From: Roseomonas alba
GTDB lineage: Bacteria > Pseudomonadota > Alphaproteobacteria > Acetobacterales > Acetobacteraceae
DNA length: 64,000 bases
Assembly (NCBI RefSeq): GCF_019430885.1
Contig: NZ_JAHYBZ010000002.1
Location: forward strand, 744,001 to 808,000
Direction of reading: 5' to 3'
In this document: one piece after another, positions 1 through 8,176 of the stretch
Numbering within the stretch: the stretch's first letter is position 1
Layout of the letters: every line of letters begins with the position of its first letter
Notes under the pieces: model-generated
Database searches by the model: none
What the model was told of the DNA's origin: nothing
What the model saw: only the letters and a program-made list of their open reading frames with translations
Position numbers and translations under genes: made by a program

Positions 1-30
1 AGGCCCAGGCGCGCGCTGCATACCGGACAG

Positions 31-62
31 AAAAAGGCCCCGCGCCTTCCGGCGACGGGGCC
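31..62 (-). terminator. Rho-independent terminator after the cold-shock gene
   Basis: Read on the minus strand, a 7-bp GGCCCCG/CGGGGCC stem encloses an inner CGCC/GGCG stem with a four-base loop, giving about 11 paired bases with one bulge. Five T residues follow directly. It lies 22 bases past the stop codon of the minus-strand cold-shock gene, as expected for its intrinsic terminator. Confidence 0.8.
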
Positions 63-84
63 CTTCCGAGGACCGACCCGAAGG

Positions 85-867
85 TCAGTCCTTCATGTTC
101 ACGGCCTGGCGGCCACGCTGGCCGTCACGGACCTCGAGCGAGACCTTCTCGCCCTGCTGCACATCCTGCTTGCCGGCGCGCTGCAGCACCGAGGAATGCA
201 GGAACACGTCCTGGCCGCCATCGTCCGGGGTCACGAAGCCGAAGCCGCGGACCTGGTCGAACCACTTGACCGTACCGTTGATGTCGTAGGTCGGCCCCCC
301 CTCATCGCGGCCGAAATCGCGGCGCGGCGGACGGTCGCCGAAGGCGCGCGGCGGACGGTCGCCGAAGCCACCACCACCGCCACCGAAACCACCGCCGCCA
401 CCGAAGTCGCGACGCGGGGGACGGTCACCGAAATCACGGCGGGGCGGACGATCGCCGAAGCCACCGCCACCGAAGCCGCCGCCACCACCGAAGTCACGGC
501 GCGGGGGGCGGTCGCCGAAGTCGCGCCGCGGGGGACGATCGCCGAAGCCACCGCCGCCGGGGCCGGCGCCGAAATCGCGGCGCGGCGGACGGGCGCCACC
601 GCCCTCGCCGCGCTTCAGCTCGACGATGCGGGTGACGAGACGACGGCCCTGCCGGTCCGTACCGATCTCGCAGACGAGCTTGTCCCCGGTATCCGGCGGC
701 TCGATCCCGGCCTCGGTCAATGCCGAGGCGTGGAAGAAGACGTCGTTGCCATCCGGCCCGAGCACGAAGCCGAAGCCTTTGCGGCTGTTATACCATTTAA
801 CCTCGGCCTCGATCGGGCCGGTGCCACCCTGGTTGTCGAAATCAGACACGTTCCTGCAGGTCCACAC
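85..867 (-). CDS. Double cold-shock-domain protein with an Arg/Gly-rich repeat linker
   Basis: Cytoplasmic nucleic-acid-binding protein, 260 aa. The first cold-shock domain (about residues 19-84) shows RNP1 KGFGFV at 30-35 and RNP2 DVFFH at 42-46. The second (about 193-260) shows RGFGFV at 207-212 and DVFLH at 220-224. Between them lie about 100 residues of low-complexity linker with six exact RPPRRDFG units, one RPPRAFG variant and glycine-rich spacers. Double-CSD proteins are common in alphaproteobacteria and are thought to bind or melt RNA; the linker probably adds RNA contacts or flexibility (inference). The start is uncertain: GTG at 867 gives this length, and a second GTG at 849 starts just before the first domain. 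A good terminator follows the gene. Confidence 0.9.
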   Translation of the reverse strand: MWTCRNVSDFDNQGGTGPIEAEVKWYNSRKGFGFVLGPDGNDVFFHASALTEAGIEPPDTGDKLVCEIGTDRQGRRLVTRIVELKRGEGGGARPPRRDFGAGPGGGGFGDRPPRRDFGDRPPRRDFGGGGGFGGGGFGDRPPRRDFGDRPPRRDFGGGGGFGGGGGGFGDRPPRAFGDRPPRRDFGRDEGGPTYDINGTVKWFDQVRGFGFVTPDDGGQDVFLHSSVLQRAGKQDVQQGEKVSLEVRDGQRGRQAVNMKD

Positions 868-956
868 AATTCTCGCGAGCCTGCGGGATGCAGGGCCGCT
901 ATTTGTCAGGATGGCACCCCGACAAACGGAAAGCGAGTGAAATCCGAGTCCCCAGG

Positions 957-2219
957 TCAGGCGAAACGGCGCGGATCGAAGGATGCGAGCGGGATTTCAG
1001 GCATTCCGCCTGCGAGAAGAGCAGCCACCACCCGTCCCGTGCGCGCCCCGGCCACCAGGCCGGTATGGCCATGGCCGAAGGCATGGATGATGTCGGGCGT
1101 CGCGCTGGACGGCCCGAGGCAGGGCATGCCGTCCGGCATGGACGGCCGGTGGCCCATCCACACCTTCACCCGTTCGGCCGGCAGGTCGCGCGGCAGACCG
1201 GGGAAGCAGCGCAGCAGGTGGTCGCGCAGGATCTCCGCCCGCTTCCAGTTGGGCGCGGCGGCGAGGCCGGCGATCTCCACCTGCCCCGCGCAGCGCAGGC
1301 CGTTCGCCGTGCGCATCACCGACATCTTGCCATCCGAAGGCATCAGGCCGTGCCGCGGCGAGACCTCGGGATCGGCGAGTTCGGCGTGGTAGCCGCGCTC
1401 GGTCTCCAGCGGCACGACATCGCCCGCCGCCGCGGCGAGCGGCTTGGCATAAGCGCCGGCCGCGATGACGGCGGCGTCGGCCGGGATGTCTCCCTGGTCG
1501 GTCTGCACGGCCTTGAGCCGCCCACCCTCGATCGCGAAGCCCTTCGCGGCGGCGCGGCGCAGTACCGCCCCCTGCCCCACGGCATGGGCCACGAGCGCGG
1601 CGGTATAGGCGCCGGGATCGTTGCAGTGGCCGCCTTCCTCGACCATCACGCCGAAGGTGTAGCGGCGATCGAGGTCCGGCTCGCGCTGACGCAGGTCGTT
1701 GGCATCAAGTTCGATCCAGCGCACGCCGACCTTGTGGCGGATCTCCCAGACCGTGGCCTCGGCCTCGAAATCAGCGCGAGAGGGGTAGATGTAGATGAGC
1801 CCCCGGCGTTCGATCAGGTGGCTGACGCCCGCTTCCTCGGCCAGCGCCGCATGCAGTGCCGGCGCATCGACCACCAGCGGGCGCAACGCCCGGGCCGTGG
1901 CCTCCACCTGCGGCCAGGTCCAGCCCGCCCGCAGGTAGCGGATCAGCCAGGGTGCGACGGTCGGGAAATAGGACCAGCGGATGGCCAGCGGCCCCAGCGG
2001 GTCCATCAGGAACTTCGGGACCTTCCTCCACAGGCCGGGGACCGCCGGCGGGATGACCGACATGGGGCTGAGCCAGCAGCCATTGCCGTAGGACGCCGCC
2101 TGCTCGCCGCCCGGTTCGGCCGGGTCGACGATGGTGACCTGGAACCCGCGGCGGAGTGCCTCCACCGCCGAACAGGCGCCGACGATGCCGGCCCCGAGGA
2201 TCGCAACCTGTCGTGTCAT
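957..2219 (-). CDS. FAD-dependent oxidoreductase, D-amino-acid dehydrogenase (DadA) type
   Basis: A 420-aa flavoenzyme of the DAO/DadA family, expected to deaminate D-amino acids oxidatively and pass electrons to the respiratory chain. The N-terminal GAGIVG dinucleotide-binding loop begins at about residue 9. The C-terminal GHGHTGLVAGARTG stretch is the usual second FAD contact of this family. Length matches DadA (about 410-430 aa). The ATG at 2219 overlaps the stop of the upstream isomerase gene in an ATGA, so the two are translationally coupled. It is the last gene of a three-gene minus-strand set with an AtzH-like protein and a glutathione-dependent isomerase. The exact substrate cannot be told; D-amino acids, sarcosine and glycine are all handled by relatives. 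Confidence 0.85.
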   Translation of the reverse strand: MTRQVAILGAGIVGACSAVEALRRGFQVTIVDPAEPGGEQAASYGNGCWLSPMSVIPPAVPGLWRKVPKFLMDPLGPLAIRWSYFPTVAPWLIRYLRAGWTWPQVEATARALRPLVVDAPALHAALAEEAGVSHLIERRGLIYIYPSRADFEAEATVWEIRHKVGVRWIELDANDLRQREPDLDRRYTFGVMVEEGGHCNDPGAYTAALVAHAVGQGAVLRRAAAKGFAIEGGRLKAVQTDQGDIPADAAVIAAGAYAKPLAAAAGDVVPLETERGYHAELADPEVSPRHGLMPSDGKMSVMRTANGLRCAGQVEIAGLAAAPNWKRAEILRDHLLRCFPGLPRDLPAERVKVWMGHRPSMPDGMPCLGPSSATPDIIHAFGHGHTGLVAGARTGRVVAALLAGGMPEIPLASFDPRRFA

Positions 2220-2866
2220 GCTGCCCGTATCTTGCCGATTTCCGCCGAGGGACCGGATTGCACGGCCTTGCCGGAGAGGTAGTCGTCGAGGAAGAAGAGC
2301 CGGTCCTGGCCCCAGAGCCAGAGATCGTCGCAGAAGAAGGTGGGCGCGCCGAAGACGCCGCGCTTCACCGCTTCCTGGTTGTTGCGGTCCCATTCGGCAT
2401 CGATGGAGGAGCTTTCCTCCTCGCGATGCAGGGCCTCGCCGGGGAAGCCCTCATCCTCCGCGATGGCGACGCGAACGCGCGGATCAGCGATATCGCGGTT
2501 GTCGACCCACAGCGCCCGCAGCAGCGCCTGGGACAACTCCATCGCATCCAGCCCACGCGCCTGGGCGGCCATGACCATGCGCCCGGCCGGCCGCTGGTCC
2601 GAGGGCGGATAGTGCCTCGGCTTCAGCGTGATCGGCACGCCAAGATGGCGCGACCAGCGGTCGAGTTCCAGCGCATGATAATCCTGGCGCGGCTCGGGCC
2701 GCGTACGCAGCGGGACGCCGCCGGTATGCTTGACGACCAGGCGGAAATCATAAGGTTTCAGGACCAGCGTGGCGCCGTGGCGCTTCACGATCTCGGTCAA
2801 CTGCTTGCCGCCCAGATACATCCACGGGCTGGACAGTGTGTAGAAGCATTCGACCGTTCGGCCCAT
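2216..2866 (-). CDS. 2-hydroxychromene-2-carboxylate isomerase family protein (DsbA/GST-kappa fold)
   Basis: A 216-aa thioredoxin-fold protein of the kappa-GST/HCCA-isomerase family, which uses glutathione to isomerise aromatic-ring breakdown intermediates. The N-terminus CFYTLSSPWMYLG carries the SSPW motif that replaces the CxxC of true DsbA oxidases. The C-terminal VFGAPTFFCDDLWLWGQDRL matches the conserved GxPTF...WGxDRL block. Full length for the family. It starts six bases after the stop of the AtzH-like gene and overlaps the FAD oxidoreductase by four bases, so the three are probably one transcript. No other aromatic-degradation genes are nearby, so the natural substrate is open. Confidence 0.85.
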   Translation of the reverse strand: MGRTVECFYTLSSPWMYLGGKQLTEIVKRHGATLVLKPYDFRLVVKHTGGVPLRTRPEPRQDYHALELDRWSRHLGVPITLKPRHYPPSDQRPAGRMVMAAQARGLDAMELSQALLRALWVDNRDIADPRVRVAIAEDEGFPGEALHREEESSSIDAEWDRNNQEAVKRGVFGAPTFFCDDLWLWGQDRLFFLDDYLSGKAVQSGPSAEIGKIRAA

Positions 2867-2872
2867 GACCCT

Positions 2873-3277
2873 TCACCCCCTCTGCGTGCGACCCGGGTCG
2901 CTGTTGGCGAGCAGCGAGACATGCGCGGAGACCACGCGCCAGCCATGCTCCGGCAGGCGCGCCATGATCTTGGTCTCGCGGCCGATGAGGCCCGTGCCGA
3001 CGCGCTCATATTCCAGATGCGTGCAGGCGACGTCGCGGCCAAAGCTGGTGATGTGGACCTTGCGCGTGGTGCGCGGGGCGTAGGATTTCACCGTCGCGCG
3101 GAAGGCGCGGATGGCGTCGATGCCATAGAGGATCTCGGTGACGCCGAAACGCACCGTGCGCGGGTCCGGCCAGAAGGAGGCATCGAGGGTGTCCGTGTCG
3201 TTCGACGCGATCGCAGCCTCGTAGCGGTCGAAGACCGCGCGGGCCTCGGCGATCACCTCGGGGTTGTCGATCTCCAC
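2873..3277 (-). CDS. AtzH-like/HpxZ-type NTF2-fold protein
   Basis: A 134-aa protein resembling the AtzH-like (DUF3225) group that includes HpxZ of oxalurate catabolism. It is a small alpha+beta NTF2-like fold with FDRYEAAIASND near the N-terminus, LYGIDAIRAFR in the middle and GWRVVSAHVSLL at the end, all typical of the family. The start chosen is GTG at 3277 because AGGAG at 3285-3289 sits seven bases upstream; longer readings begin in atypical Arg/Pro-rich sequence. It is first in a three-gene set. AtzH-like proteins often accompany amidases or amine-catabolism enzymes, and the role here is inferred only from company. Confidence 0.75.
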   Translation of the reverse strand: MEIDNPEVIAEARAVFDRYEAAIASNDTDTLDASFWPDPRTVRFGVTEILYGIDAIRAFRATVKSYAPRTTRKVHITSFGRDVACTHLEYERVGTGLIGRETKIMARLPEHGWRVVSAHVSLLANSDPGRTQRG

Positions 3278-3457
3278 GGCAGGACTCCTGATTTTCCGCC
3301 ACCATGCCGCGACCTCGCGGGATTGGCGAGTCATCGGGAGGGGCCGGAACCCCCTCCGCTGGCGGCGGTGCAGGCGCCAGCCTGCGGGGCGGCGCGCAGG
3401 TCGTGTGCTGGAAGGCTGGTCGACGGGGTGAACTATGGCCCGGACCCGACGGGCGCT

Positions 3458-3581
3458 GGAGAGAGGGGGCCTGCCCCTCTCCGCACTTCGCCCCGCCGAT
3501 GGAACCCATGGACGTTGCAAGGCAACGTCATTGGGATACCGATGGCAGGGACAGGTTCGGAGAGGGGCGACGCCCCTCTCC
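3458..3581. repeat. Dispersed hairpin repeat, locus 1
   Basis: Two copies of the GGAGAGGGGC-NNN-GCCCCTCTCC hairpin flank a third hairpin. The copy at 3559-3581 is a perfect 10-bp stem; the copy at 3458-3482 is imperfect. Between them GACGTTGC/GCAACGTC pairs around three bases at about 3511-3529. The 3559-3581 stem lies eight bases past the gap stop codon and may help end that transcript, although no T-run follows. The rest of the gap 3278-3589 shows no gene. Confidence 0.75.
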
Positions 3582-3589
3582 AGGACGCC

Positions 3590-4612
3590 TCAGAGCGACC
3601 CGAACAGCTTCGCGGTGTCGCTCATGCGGTTCGAGAAGCCCCACTCATTGTCGTACCAGGACATCACGCGCACCAGCCCGCCGTCCACGACCTGCGTCTG
3701 CGTCGCGTCGAAGGTCGACGACATCGGGTTGTGGTTGAAGTCGACCGACACCAGCGGCGCAGTGTTGTAGCCGAGAATGCCCTTGAGCGGCCCGCTCTCG
3801 GACGCCGCCTTCATCGCCGCGTTGATCGCTTCCTTCGTCAGGCCCTCGGTCTTGGCCGGCACGAAGTCGAGCGAGACGAGCGAGACGTTCGGCGTCGGGA
3901 TGCGAATGGCGGTGCCGTCCAGCTTACCCTTCAGCTCCGGCATGACGAGGCCCACGGCCTTGGCCGCACCCGTGCTGGTCGGGATCGCGGACACCGCCGC
4001 CGCGCGCGCGCGGTGCAGGTCCTTGTGCAGCGTATCGACGGTGTTCTGGTCGCCGGTATAGGCGTGGATCGTCACCATGTAGCCACGGACGATGCCGAAG
4101 GTGTCGTGCAGCACCTTCGCGATGGGTGCCAGGCAGTTGGTGGTGCAGGACGCGTTGGAGATGACGGTCATCTCCTTCGTCAGCGTCTGGTGGTTCACGC
4201 CATAGACGATGGTCGCGTCGGCATTGTCGCCGGGGGCGGAGATGACGACCTTGCGCGCGCCGGCGGTCAGCAGCGCGGAGGCCTTCTCCTTGCTGGTGAA
4301 GATGCCGGTGCATTCCATCGCGACGTCGACGCCCTGCAGGGGCAGCTTGGTCGGATCGCGCTCGGCGGTGATCTTGATGGGGCCCCAGGTCTTGCCCGCA
4401 TTCTTGATCGTGATGGTGTCGCCCTCGACGATCACCTCGCCCGGGAAGCGGCCATGCACGCTGTCATAGCGGAACAGATGGGCATTCGCCTCGACCGAGC
4501 CGAGGTCGTTGATGGTCACGAATTCCAGGTCGTCGCGGCCCGCCTCGCAGGCCGCGCGCAGCACCAGGCGACCGATGCGCCCGAACCCGTTGATGGAAAC
4601 CTTCACCGGCAT
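3590..4612 (-). CDS. gap: Type I glyceraldehyde-3-phosphate dehydrogenase
   Basis: A 340-aa cytosolic enzyme that reversibly oxidises and phosphorylates glyceraldehyde 3-phosphate to 1,3-bisphosphoglycerate using NAD. The NAD-binding loop GFGRIGR is at residues 9-15. The catalytic signature SNASCTTNC at 152-160 puts the active cysteine at 156. [13 protein letters not shown] near the C-terminus is the conserved end of the family. ND at 35-36 suggests NAD rather than NADP preference. ATG at 4612 has AGGA about five bases upstream. It lies 34 bases downstream of tkt on the same strand, and the tkt-gap pair is common in alphaproteobacteria that use Calvin-cycle or pentose-phosphate sugar exchange. 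Confidence 0.98.
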   Translation of the reverse strand: MPVKVSINGFGRIGRLVLRAACEAGRDDLEFVTINDLGSVEANAHLFRYDSVHGRFPGEVIVEGDTITIKNAGKTWGPIKITAERDPTKLPLQGVDVAMECTGIFTSKEKASALLTAGARKVVISAPGDNADATIVYGVNHQTLTKEMTVISNASCTTNCLAPIAKVLHDTFGIVRGYMVTIHAYTGDQNTVDTLHKDLHRARAAAVSAIPTSTGAAKAVGLVMPELKGKLDGTAIRIPTPNVSLVSLDFVPAKTEGLTKEAINAAMKAASESGPLKGILGYNTAPLVSVDFNHNPMSSTFDATQTQVVDGGLVRVMSWYDNEWGFSNRMSDTAKLFGSL

Positions 4613-4646
4613 GGTGTCCTGTCCTTCCCCTTGGGTAGTGTCGTCG

Positions 4647-6689
4647 TCAGGCGAGGCGCTTTTTCACCGCCGCCGTCACGGCATCGGACGTGATGCCGAA
4701 ATGCTTGAACAATTCCTCGGCCGGTGCCGAGGCGCCGAAGCCCGACATGCCGATGAAAATTCCGTCAGCGCCGAGCCAACGCTCCCAGCCGAAGCCGATC
4801 GCCGCCTCGATGCCCACGCGCAGCCCGGTGCCGAGCACCTGCTCGCGATAGGACGCGTCCTGCGCGGCGAAGATCTCCCAGCAGGGCAGCGAGACGACGG
4901 CCGTCGGGATGCCCTCCGCTTCCAGCGCCTCGCGCGCCGTGATGGCGAGGTGCACCTCGGACCCGGTCGCGATCAGCGTCGCCTTGCGCGGTCCGGAGGC
5001 TTCCGCGAGCACATAGCCGCCGCGGGCGCAGCGATTCTCGCCGGTATCGGTGCGCAGCGCCGGCAGGTTCTGCCGCGACAGCGCCAGCAGCGAGGGCCCA
5101 TCCGCGCGCTTCACCGCAAGTTCCCAGCATTCCGCTGTCTCCATCGCATCCGCCGGGCGGAAGACGAAGACATTCGGCATGGCGCGGAAGGAGGCGAGGT
5201 GCTCGACCGGCTGGTGAGTCGGGCCGTCCTCGCCGAGGCCGATGCTGTCATGCGTCAGCACATGGATGGTGCGCACGCCCATGAGCGCGCCGAGACGGAT
5301 CGCCGGGCGCATGTAGTCGCTGAACACCAGGAAGGTGCCCGAATACGGGATGATGCCGCCATGCAGCGCCATCCCGTTCATCGCAGCGGCCATGCCGTGC
5401 TCGCGCACGCCCCAATGGATGAAGCGGCCGGCGAAATTGCCCGGCGCGATCGCCGGGATGCCCTTTACATTGGTGTTGTTCGACCCGGTGAGGTCGGCCG
5501 ACCCGCCCACCATCTCGGGCACGGACGGCACCAGGGCCTCCAGCGCGCGCTGCGAGGAGACGCGCGTCGCGAGCTTCGGCTTCTCCTCGGCGTGCTTGGC
5601 GCGCAGGGCGACGAGCGCCTCGTGCCACGCCTCGGGCAGCTTGCCCGACAGGGCACGGTCGAATTCCGCCTGCTGCGGATGCTTGGCCAGACGCTTCAGC
5701 CAGGACCGGCGGGTGCCGGCGCCGCGGCGGCCGGCGGCCTCCCAGGCAGACTTGATGTCCTCAGGCACGGTGAAGGCGGGCGAGGTCCAGCCCAGCGCCT
5801 CCTTCGCCGCCGCCGCCTCGGCGGCACCCAGCGGCGCGCCATGCGACCCGGCGGTGCCCGCCTTGGACGGTGCGCCGAAGCCGATGATGGTGCGGCAGGC
5901 GATCAGCGTCGGCTTGCGGTTGCGCGTCGCCCAGGCCATGGCGGAGGCCAGCGCCTCGGGGTCGTGCCCGTCCACACGGCGCGTCGCCCAGCCATAGGCC
6001 TGGAAGCGCTTCAGCGTGTCGTCGGTGAAGGACAGCGCCGTGTCGCCGTCGATCGAGATGTGGTTGTCGTCCCACAGCACGCACAGCTTCGACAGCGCGT
6101 AATGCCCGGCGAGCGACGCCGCCTCGTGCGAAATCCCTTCCTGCAGGTCGCCGTCGGAAGCGATGACCCAGGTGCGGTGATCCACCAGGGAGGCGCCGAA
6201 GCGCGCCGCCAGCATGCGTTCCGCGAGCGCCATGCCGACCGAGGTCGCGATCCCCTGCCCCAGCGGGCCGGTCGTCGTCTCGATGGCCGGATGCTCGCCG
6301 AATTCCGGATGGCCCGCAGCCGGCGAATGAAGCTGGCGGAAGCGCTTCAGCTCCTCGATGCCCATGCCGGCATGGCCGGTCAGGTGCAGCAGGGAATACA
6401 GCAGCATCGACCCGTGGCCGGCCGACAGCACGAAGCGGTCGCGGTCGGCCCAGCGCGGATCGGCGGCGTCGTATTTCAGGAACTTCGTGAACAGCACCGT
6501 GGCGACATCGGCCATGCCCATCGGCATGCCGGGATGCCCGGACTTCGCGGCCTCCACGCCATCGATCGCCAGCGCGCGGATGGCATTGGCCAGCCGCCGC
6601 GTCTCACTCGCCGGCCGGGCGAGGATCTCGGCCTGGGCGGCAAGGGCGGGGTTCTGCGAGGCGTCGGGCGCCGGGGCGATGCTGGCCAA
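4647..6689 (-). CDS. tkt: Transketolase
   Basis: A 680-aa thiamine-diphosphate enzyme that transfers two-carbon units between sugar phosphates in the non-oxidative pentose phosphate pathway. SGHPGMPMG near residue 50, GHGSMLLY near 90, and the ThDP motif [12 protein letters not shown] with [10 protein letters not shown] near 178-215 are diagnostic. The pyrimidine-binding domain starts about residue 360 and shows [13 protein letters not shown] and [15 protein letters not shown]. Length is slightly above the usual 660 because of an N-terminal extension. The only in-frame start before the conserved region is TTG at 6687-6689, so this gene probably uses TTG. It precedes gap in one transcript. Confidence 0.97.
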   Translation of the reverse strand: MASIAPAPDASQNPALAAQAEILARPASETRRLANAIRALAIDGVEAAKSGHPGMPMGMADVATVLFTKFLKYDAADPRWADRDRFVLSAGHGSMLLYSLLHLTGHAGMGIEELKRFRQLHSPAAGHPEFGEHPAIETTTGPLGQGIATSVGMALAERMLAARFGASLVDHRTWVIASDGDLQEGISHEAASLAGHYALSKLCVLWDDNHISIDGDTALSFTDDTLKRFQAYGWATRRVDGHDPEALASAMAWATRNRKPTLIACRTIIGFGAPSKAGTAGSHGAPLGAAEAAAAKEALGWTSPAFTVPEDIKSAWEAAGRRGAGTRRSWLKRLAKHPQQAEFDRALSGKLPEAWHEALVALRAKHAEEKPKLATRVSSQRALEALVPSVPEMVGGSADLTGSNNTNVKGIPAIAPGNFAGRFIHWGVREHGMAAAMNGMALHGGIIPYSGTFLVFSDYMRPAIRLGALMGVRTIHVLTHDSIGLGEDGPTHQPVEHLASFRAMPNVFVFRPADAMETAECWELAVKRADGPSLLALSRQNLPALRTDTGENRCARGGYVLAEASGPRKATLIATGSEVHLAITAREALEAEGIPTAVVSLPCWEIFAAQDASYREQVLGTGLRVGIEAAIGFGWERWLGADGIFIGMSGFGASAPAEELFKHFGITSDAVTAAVKKRLA

Positions 6690-6769
6690 GATTAAAGCAC
6701 CTGCAATCTACTTCGGGGAGCGGGGCCGCTATAGAGGCGGGGGCGCAAACCGGCAACCGGACGGTCATC

Positions 6770-6999
6770 GAAGGGGCCTTGCCCCGCCAAGCCACCCCAC
6801 CAAAGGCCCGAGGCCCTTGGAAACCGCTACTTGGCGCATGGCGCCGCTGTCGGAAAGAGGTGCCGGAGCCCGCTTTCGGGCCCGATGGACGCCATGACGA
6901 GGCGACATGCCTGTCGTGTCGGCGCCGATGTGTCGTCTCGAAAGGCCTTGATCGGCCGGCATACCCAAGATGGCCCGGAGGGGGCGGCGCCCCCTCCGG
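6770..6999. repeat. Dispersed hairpin repeat, locus 2
   Basis: One forward core copy at 6770-6837 carries the linker CCACCCCACC, the AAAGGCCCGAGGCCCTTGGAAACC hairpin and the ACTTGGCGC tail. A separate strong hairpin at 6975-6999 has an 11-bp perfect CCGGAGGGGGC/GCCCCCTCCGG stem. The latter sits six bases past the gcrA stop codon on the minus strand and has TTTT on its plus-strand side, so it could act as a terminator. No gene is seen in 6690-7005. Confidence 0.75.
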
Positions 7000-7005
7000 C
7001 CCGTT

Positions 7006-7491
7006 TTACGCCGCGTCCTCGCGGCGATCGCGCGGCTTCACATAAGCGAGCGCCGCATGCTCGGTGCAGTACGGCTTGCCGGACATCGGCTCGGCGCCGC
7101 AGAAGCGGAAACCCGCCGTGCCCGGTTCCCCGATCGGCCAGCAGCAGGACCGCGAGCCGAGTCGCGGCCTGGCAGCCGGGAAAGGCCGCACCACCGGCGG
7201 CGGCGCCACGGCCACCACCGGGGCCGGCTGCGGCGCCATCGACGCCGGGCGCAACATCGCCGGCGGCGCCACGCGGGCGGCCGGAATCGGCCGCGGCGCG
7301 CGGGGTGCCGGCGCTGGGCGCGGCTCCGCATCGCGGCGGATCGGGCTCGGCCGCGCCGGCAGATTCAGCCGATGCGCCTTGCCCACCACCGCATTCTTCG
7401 AAATACCCATCCGCCGGCCGATCTCGGCCGTGGAATGGCCCTCAGCCCAGAGCGCCTTCAGGCGCTCGATCGCTTCTGCGGTCCAGTCCAT
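7006..7491 (-). CDS. gcrA: GcrA cell-cycle regulator
   Basis: A 161-aa transcription cofactor that, in Caulobacter, binds sigma-70 and promoters carrying CcrM-methylated GANTC sites to control the cell cycle. The N-terminal DNA-binding helix-turn-helix (about 1-45) reads MDWTAEAIERLKALWAEGHS, then TAEIGRRMGISKNAVVGKAH, the hallmark of the family. An Ala/Pro-rich linker follows. The C-terminus has the Cys/His cluster CCWPIG...FCG...YCTEH that contacts RNA polymerase in relatives. ATG at 7491 has a purine-rich GGGGGAC upstream. The gene stands alone, divergent from the hxlR-type gene, with a GANTC site and a candidate DnaA box in the shared upstream region. Confidence 0.95.
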   Translation of the reverse strand: MDWTAEAIERLKALWAEGHSTAEIGRRMGISKNAVVGKAHRLNLPARPSPIRRDAEPRPAPAPRAPRPIPAARVAPPAMLRPASMAPQPAPVVAVAPPPVVRPFPAARPRLGSRSCCWPIGEPGTAGFRFCGAEPMSGKPYCTEHAALAYVKPRDRREDAA

Positions 7492-7579
7492 CGCAGCGTC
7501 CCCCTGTGTCCCCCTGACACAACATACGGTAGGCGAAGCGACCCCCGGCACACAAGTTCTGCGATGCAGGCGAAGCACA

Positions 7580-7594
7580 GAATCCTGTGGACAA
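7580..7594. promoter_or_regulatory. CcrM GANTC site and candidate DnaA box upstream of gcrA
   Basis: GAATC at 7580-7584 is a CcrM methylation target. TGTGGACAA at 7586-7594 reads TTGTCCACA on the minus strand, one base from the TTATCCACA DnaA consensus. They are 89-103 bases upstream of the gcrA start codon. In Caulobacter DnaA activates gcrA transcription, so the position fits that known circuit; binding here is inference. Confidence 0.5.
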
Positions 7595-7611
7595 GCTGCC
7601 ACAGCCATGTG

Positions 7612-7628
7612 ACTTTCAGTTTGAAAGT
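7612..7628. promoter_or_regulatory. Candidate operator of the HxlR-type regulator
   Basis: ACTTTCA-GTT-TGAAAGT is a perfect 7-bp inverted repeat with a three-base spacer. It lies 38 bases before the HxlR-type start codon. HxlR/YodB-type regulators bind palindromes with ACT/AGT outer ends and often repress their own gene. A second palindromic TTGCAA pair follows at about 7628-7640. Confidence 0.5.
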
Positions 7629-7666
7629 TGCAATTTGCAAGTTGCGGCTGCGTTCGAGGAAACACC

Positions 7667-8176
7667 ATGCGGCCCACCGATTTCGGCGCCATGCGCTGCC
7701 CCGTCGCCCGCGCCATGGCGGTGCTCGGCGAACGCTGGACCATGCTGATCCTGCGCGAGGCCTTCTGTGGCACCACCCGCTTCGACGGCTTCGCGACCAA
7801 TCTCGGCATCGCGCCCAACATCCTCTCGACCCGGCTGACCCACCTGACGCAGCACGGCCTGCTGGAACGCGTGCCCGAGGGCAGCCGCCACGCCTATCGC
7901 CTGACGGATCGCGGCCGCGACGCCTTCACCCTCTATCTCGCCATCCGCGATTGGGGCGCGCGGCACTTCTCCGGCCCCGAGGGCCCGCCCACCGTCATGA
8001 TCGACCGCATGACCGGCGAGGCCGTGCGCGCCGCGCCCCCCACCCGCGCCGACGGCACCCCGATCAGCCCGGAGGACGTCCGCATCATCCCCGGCCCCGG
8101 CGCCAACACCGCCATCCGCCGCCGCTTCGGCGGCCAAGAGACCCAGCCCGTCCCGGAGGACGCCGAGACCCCATGA
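7667..8176 (+). CDS. HxlR-family winged-helix transcriptional regulator
   Basis: A 169-aa DNA-binding regulator. The HxlR signature is clear: CPVARAMAVLGERWTMLILREAFCGTTRFDGF, then GIAPNILSTRLTHLTQHGLLERVP as the recognition helix and wing, all within residues 8-75. The single N-terminal cysteine is where redox- or electrophile-sensing relatives react. An unusual C-terminal extension of about 60 residues follows the domain. ATG at 7667 has GAGGA six bases upstream. It overlaps the MATE exporter gene by four bases (ATGA), so the regulator probably controls export of whatever compound it senses, and a 17-bp palindrome upstream suggests autoregulation. Confidence 0.92.
   Translation: MRPTDFGAMRCPVARAMAVLGERWTMLILREAFCGTTRFDGFATNLGIAPNILSTRLTHLTQHGLLERVPEGSRHAYRLTDRGRDAFTLYLAIRDWGARHFSGPEGPPTVMIDRMTGEAVRAAPPTRADGTPISPEDVRIIPGPGANTAIRRRFGGQETQPVPEDAETP

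Noticed and set aside
300..620. Regularly repeated GC-rich units that could look like a CRISPR array
   Set aside because: The units are in frame and encode the RPPRRDFG linker between two cold-shock domains; there are no spacers of constant length and no cas genes.
3559..3581. Perfect hairpin after gap called as a Rho-independent terminator
   Set aside because: No T-run follows on the minus strand, and the same hairpin is part of the dispersed repeat family, so it is listed as a repeat.
2156..4693. Very long open frames opposite real genes (for example 2156-4693, 4509-6695, 34078-36306, 36321-38897 on the plus strand)
   Set aside because: They are antisense to genes with clear motifs and are rich in Arg, Gly, His and Ala, as expected of reverse frames in GC-rich DNA.
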